DNA from: Ischnura elegans
Taxonomy: Eukaryota; Arthropoda; Insecta; Odonata; Coenagrionidae
Assembly: GCF_921293095.1 (NCBI RefSeq)
Contig: NC_060257.1
Location: 92,927,449 to 92,991,448 of the forward strand
Direction of reading: 5' to 3'
Length of the DNA stretch: 64,000 nucleotides
How positions within the stretch are numbered: position 1 is the first letter of the stretch; every line of letters starts with the position of its first letter. Both the position numbers and the translations under genes were made by a program. The notes beneath the pieces were generated by a model. The model did no database searches. It worked only from the letters and a program-made list of their open reading frames with translations, and was not told the origin of the DNA. Positions 59,355 through 64,000 of this stretch are shown in pieces.

Positions 59355-59425
59355 ATGAGTCGACCTAGTGGTAAAGTAGAGGACTTACCATCATAGAAAT
59401 ATGGCTTTGCTGGTTTGAATCTCTC
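59355..59425 (+). repeat. tRNA-like sequence (SINE head or tRNA relic)
   Basis: An A-box-like TAGTGGTAAAGTAGAGG and a B-box-like GGTTTGAATCT at tRNA spacing. Arms do not pair well, so a functional tRNA is unlikely. Confidence 0.5.
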
Positions 59426-59959
59426 CGGAATAATTTTTAATTAATTATTAACAACGTTATTTCACATAACTTCTGCGAAACATACAGGAACAACAATCAT
59501 ACACCAAAGGAAGCATTGGAGGTATTAAATTACCTACATACAGTTTTATCAGTTGTTGTATGAATTTTCAGCAGAAAACACCAAAACAATAGAATGACCA
59601 CGCAAATGCACAAAGTACATAGAAAAGCAGCTTCCTCGGTGGTGCATTGGGGGTAATGATTGACTGAGCAATGCTTTGCATAATTTTTATCCAGCACGTC
59701 ACTTATAAATTGAATGACTATTTTGCTATTAAGGCAAGGAAATTTATTGATGCAAAAACGCCGCCATTGCTCTGGATTTATGTTAAGTTTATTGGATAGA
59801 AATGTCTCTGTCACCACACCAACCCTGTTCCTATAGTGTTGACAATAGGTTTGATGGCTATTATTTGCTCCACCGCGACAATTGGCTCTAGCGAGTGTTT
59901 ATTAGAGCACCATCAGGTCTTGTTTTATCGAGGTGGCACTGTGCATCACAGTGAACAGA

Positions 59960-60025
59960 TAGATAAAAGATAGCAGAGCAGAGTGGAGAGCTGCACCTAA
60001 CCTATCTTAGGATGATGAAAATACA
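59960..60025 (+). repeat. 3' stub of an RTE-type LINE
   Basis: GAGTGGAGAGCTGC, then a variable part, then ATCTTAGGAT-type sequence matches the last bases of the LINE at 13,066-16,481 (16,426-16,458). Only about 60 bp remain, a heavily 5'-truncated copy. Confidence 0.65.
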
Positions 60026-60083
60026 TGACAATACAATGAACGCGTGTATGTGCTATAAGCGTCTGAGAAAAAAGGGTGATTAC

Positions 60084-60302
60084 CTGTGCTGGATGAAGTT
60101 TTCATAGCACCACTGCGTTGAGTACTCCGTGTCCGCCCATTCCTTGTACACCTTGAGCAGAGTCAAGTGGTCTCCACCAGGAACAAAGAAGTTTTTGCGA
60201 GCCGTGTCCGCATGAATTATCTTATCTTTGGGTCGGTAGAATATGGCACCATTTACGGACAGCATGGCAGCAATACTGAGTATTTCCTCCGAACATTTGT
60301 AC
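60084..60302 (-). CDS. DHX16: DHX16-like helicase, internal exon (HA2 region)
   Basis: 219 bases: one base completing a Lys codon, 72 codons from [20 protein letters not shown] to FIQH, and two bases of the next Arg. SEEIL-AAMLSV, FYRPKDK, ADxARxNFFxPGGDH and QWCYENF are the typical HA2 motifs; PGGDH with WCYENF is shared by DHX16 and close relatives. The acceptor is TTTCAG at 60,303 and the donor GTAATC starts at 60,083. No stops or frameshifts, so the exon is under constraint. Confidence 0.96.
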
Positions 60303-60775
60303 CTGAAATAGCAAAGGATAATTAAAGGTACACACATATTTACAGACAAGCATTGAATGGCATGCAAGATTTAGACTTCAAAGGAGATCAATTAATGCTT
60401 CACACAAAAGAGTAGAGTAAATTGCTGACGGCCAGCACATCCCATCATGTACTGGCAAGCATGAATCCTTGAGATGCTGCACGTCCATGCCAAGTGAGCA
60501 ATGGATTCTCCGATCAATCAATGGCTTTATTTAGGTTCTCCATTTTAAACTGACTGAGGTAAGAAGAACATGCCCAAAAGTGATACGTCAATGGGGAACT
60601 TGCATGATTTTTTTTTATTTCATAGGCGGACAGAAAATTATTTTCTGAATACAGCAAAGAAAACCGCATGTAAATCTGAGTTTTCCTTCGCGAGTTATTT
60701 AATGATAAATATAACGAATTTTAAAGCGCGGGAAAAACTCCCTCACCCCCCAAGCCACTGCCGACGAAGCCTCGA

Positions 60776-62473
60776 TGACGTCAAAGGTGCCTAAACATCA
60801 CGCGAAGCTATTGTTGTGATTGTTTGTAATAGTTGCCAGCAGTTGTGAGAGCTTCGTTTGTTAGACGTGTTGATTATTTTATATTTAAAGATAAACATCC
60901 GACGATAGAGGCTTGGAAGCCCTCGTATTTTGCATTATTTATAATATTAATATCTGAGTAAGGGCATAAAATATAAAACTGGAGCAGTTAAACCAAAAAT
61001 TTGATAATACCTAAATAACATCGTTGTAGTAGTCTGAGCCACGGCCATTGGAAGGGGGATACGTCAATTGTAAGTTGATGTTATCGACGGCATATCATTC
61101 ATTTAAGTATGTAATTAGAACGATTTTGATGTTTACAAATGTCCGCTTAGCTTTTATATACAATAACTTCATCCGTTTATTCGTAGGTACCGGAGAATTC
61201 GTCGTTTAGGACTGTCTGTGCTTGTATTATGGGGTGAATTCCAGTCAATGCAACTTTTGCTCGCTGATTGGAGACATCTGGGAACATTTTTGTGCCAAAA
61301 TAGTGTTATTTTTAACGTGACATCTCCCGTTAAGCTACTGCTAATAATCACAGTGCCAGTGGTTGTAATGCGCAAAGTTTGACAAGGTTGAAAAATATCG
61401 GCCAAGAGTTATCAGTGTTCCATCGTGATTGAATTGTAAAAAGTGCTATTACGCTATCGATAAATGTCTAACAGTAGTGTAAAAATTGTCAGTGGCGTGC
61501 TAATCTCCGTTGTTCACCGTAGATATGACATTTCACGATCACGCTATTGAAATAAAAACTGGGTGTGAAGTTTGTTATTCCATTATTTCAACGAATAGTA
61601 GTGAGAAATGTCACATGTGTGGGCTAATTTAAGGGTTTAAATCAGTGAATAAATCATTCATCTATTCATCATAACGAGTTCTGTTATTGTAAGTTGTACG
61701 TGATGAATATAAGAATGTGATAGTGACATCCAGTTTTCGATAAGAGTATTTGCCTATTTCCCACTATATTTTTATGGTATATGCTAGTATATTGTTTATG
61801 GATTTACCTATATCATTGAAATAGGTTGTAGCTTGTGTGTGTTGGCAGCGGAACCGATTCGCGATCTCACATGTGGATTGTTTGCAGACTGTTTTGCTGT
61901 GAATTCGTACCGTAGGACGGATAGGACTACCTTCTCCGTTGATCCGGCGTTGCCAAATTCAACAGCACAGCTTACTCTAATGTCAACAGCACAGCTTACG
62001 ATCGTTATCCTCCAGTATTACAAGTTTCTTTTACAACTCGATTTGCCGCCGACGGATAGCAATAATTTGTCTTAACAAATTCCATGAGGGTCGTAGCATC
62101 AATTTTTGGTGTCCTAAAAAAAGGCTGGTGTCCTAACACCCCATGCCACACGCCTTTTAGGCGGCTTGCGGGGTATTATGTTGACGTAGATGAATTTCAG
62201 GTGTACTATTCGAACGAGTGGCAACGTTATCATCCATTTTTCTGATAACCAAAACACACGAAGTGAAACGCTTGTACTTCATCATCCCGATGCCGCATTA
62301 TTAATATCCCAAGAAATAATCTAGGCAAAATAGCAATAGGAAAACTTGCCCAAGAATAACAGAACAAAATAAAGTGACGATGAGCGGCTAAATACTCCCT
62401 CAAAACAAATTTTACACCATGCGCTCAGCGTATTTCCCTACTCCCTACGGTTGTTTAGGCACCTATGACGTCA
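60776..62473. mobile_element. 1.7-kb inverted-repeat element with CRE-type ends (TGACGTCA)
   Basis: Left end TGACGTCAAAGGTGCCTAAA (60,776 on); right end, reverse complemented, TGACGTCATAGGTGCCTAAA; 21 of 22 bases match. Similarity extends weakly outward (GCCTCG/GAGGC). It contains a core shared with 46,150-47,200, and at 62,140-62,195 a GCCACACGCCTTTTAGGCGG tail like that at 9590-9650. No transposase seen. Confidence 0.65.
61240..61950. repeat. Core module shared with the element at 45,688-47,628
   Basis: Shared landmarks include CACAGTGCCAGTGGTTG, TCCATCGTGATTGAATTGTA, CTCCGTTGTTCA, TGACATTTCACGATCA, GCGGAACCGATTCGCGATCT and AGGACGGATAGGAC, in the same order and orientation as 46,190-47,180. 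Identity by eye is roughly 80 percent. Confidence 0.85.
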
Positions 62474-63412
62474 CGCCTGGCCTCGGCAACGCTCGGGTGT
62501 CTTCGCGCAGTGGTCGGCTCAGAGAAATTTTTCTCGATTTTAAATGCAATTTTTTTATTTCTTTTGATGTTGAATGGAGAAACTGAAGGTATTTTTGCGA
62601 CCTAATGTATCCATTTGACTTATTCAAAATAGTTTTTAGGGCAATCTACGACCCATGCAAGTTCCTCATTGACATCTTTCAGCAATGAAATTTCATCTCA
62701 TACATCATCATCCACACCCAGGAGCATCCGGAGATATGGACCAATTGGATAGTTGGGAATGCAAGAGCCCTGGTGCCCCAATAGTCTTGTGCTGTTGTCA
62801 TGGCCTACAACACACATATGCCTTGCTGTTTTTAGCCTCTTAGAACTCGATATTTTACAGTTATTCAAAGGAAAAGATATCAAAGTGAGTAAGATATTTT
62901 TTCATAAATATCATTTCTTTGGTTGAAGTGTGTATGATTGACCACATTAGTGAGTTCAGTGGCCATGGACTATTATTGATATACACATTCTTTTGTTAGA
63001 TTTTAATACACTAAAAAACTTTTTAAGTTCATTTAATACCTTTCAGTGACGGTCTACCTCTCCCTAAAACCTTGACCCATCTCACCTACTGTATTTAAGT
63101 GAGATGGACCGATGAGAAAAATAATTGTAATAAAAAAGTTATTTTCCGTTTAAATTTCACCAATTTATTTCTTATGAAACATTAATACCGTTAACCATGT
63201 TGTTACTTGACAACAAATCATTGAACTGATTAAAAATAATTAACAAAAATATGAACATTTAAAAGAAGTAGGACTTGCCCTTCATGTTCACATTAAATAT
63301 TCAATTAAGGCGACAGATTGAAAAGTAGTACATGGTAGTACGGGTCTCTTTAGTTTTGAATTCCATCACAATGGCGATGAACTGGGGAAAGTAAATATGG
63401 GGAGCACACTCA

Positions 63413-63544
<132 letters not shown>

Positions 63545-64000
63545 CTAGAGGGACGAAAGGGAAACACACTTGATACCAACTTTTCATTTCCTTCACTTGT
63601 CCCACAATTTTCCACTCCAAATTTTAAATATTTGCCAGACTTTACATTGCTAACATAACGCTGGCATTGCCATATTTTCTTTTACCACCTCTTGGTTTAT
63701 AATAACAATAAGGGACCCACCATATTGTGAATTTTGAAAATAAACAAAAGACCTAAGGAGTGGAAGCGTCAGCAACAAAATGGAGTAGGAAGGTTGAAGC
63801 AAAAAAACAGCACGCAAAGGACTTTGTAGATCAAACCGTCGGAGTGTATGGTTGTGCAAAGAGAGAGCACACAAGTTTTCGGAAATTCCAGAGTGTGGCA
63901 TTGGGGCGAGACATAGCCCACGTACAAAAGGAGAATTGACAGAGGAGCTGGAATTAAGGAGAGGAGATTTAAGAGCAGGACGAGACCCAAAAAGCGGAGT
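63545..64000 (-). other. DHX16 intron, continues beyond the window
   Basis: No exon or element recognised up to the window end. Confidence 0.6.

Larger units (their letters stand above)
58363..60083 (-). other. DHX16 intron with MITE, tRNA-like and LINE-tail fragments
   Basis: GT-AG intron of 1,721 bp. It holds the G/C-run MITE at 58,552-58,855, a tRNA-like segment at 59,355-59,425 and a LINE 3' stub at 59,960-60,025. No other gene seen. Confidence 0.85.

Noticed and set aside
63650..63990. Overlapping minus-strand frames at the right window end
   Set aside because: No DHX16 similarity and no element motif; treated as intron.

Overview
The window looks like nuclear DNA of an arthropod, most likely an insect. 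It is AT-rich, dominated by animal-type transposable elements, and its one host gene has GT-AG introns of 1.3-4.8 kb. I cannot name the species from sequence alone. No bacterial operons, CRISPR arrays, rRNA or intact tRNA genes were seen.

The only host gene found is the 3' end of a DHX16/Prp2-type spliceosomal DEAH-box helicase (Drosophila l(2)37Cb), on the minus strand from 63,544 down to 51,847. Five coding exons with GT-AG junctions and matching phases give the last 254 or so residues: the end of HA2, the OB-fold region and the C-terminal tail. Its introns hold SINEs, a hAT-like element carrying a CENP-B-type helix-turn-helix relic, a G/C-run MITE and a CRE-terminated inverted-repeat element.

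Left part, 1-17 kb: a Ty3/gypsy retrotransposon with gag partly cut off by the window edge, one in-frame TGA before integrase, and one LTR. Next come a GAGAC-rich repeat, a LINE 3' fragment, a piggyBac-like element with TTAA ends and a decayed transposase, and a full-length RTE-type LINE with an exact 11-bp target duplication and broken frames.

Middle, 17-32 kb: an array of about 170-175-bp satellite monomers, interrupted by a nested insertion (19.5-21.5 kb) and a 3.1-kb insertion (27.9-30.96 kb). It has a repeated multi-monomer block at an offset of about 2.25 kb, and ends in a nearly identical block with exactly 173-bp spacing. A degenerate pyrimidine-rich repeat follows to 33.2 kb.

33-51 kb is a stack of nested mobile elements: a Helitron with recognisable ends, hAT MITEs, a second decayed piggyBac-like transposase, and a CR1/Jockey-type LINE split by a 4.7-kb inverted-repeat element. 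That element contains 39 in-register copies of a 91-bp minisatellite. Also present are a short insertion with hammerhead-ribozyme core motifs, a 1.9-kb inverted-repeat element in another LINE relic, and a 1.7-kb foldback element whose almost identical arms carry nuclear-receptor-type DR1 motifs every 140 bp.

The elements do not form a pathway. The layout records successive insertions, several of which can be ordered by which one interrupts which. All homology statements come from reading translated motifs by eye; no database search or folding program was run.
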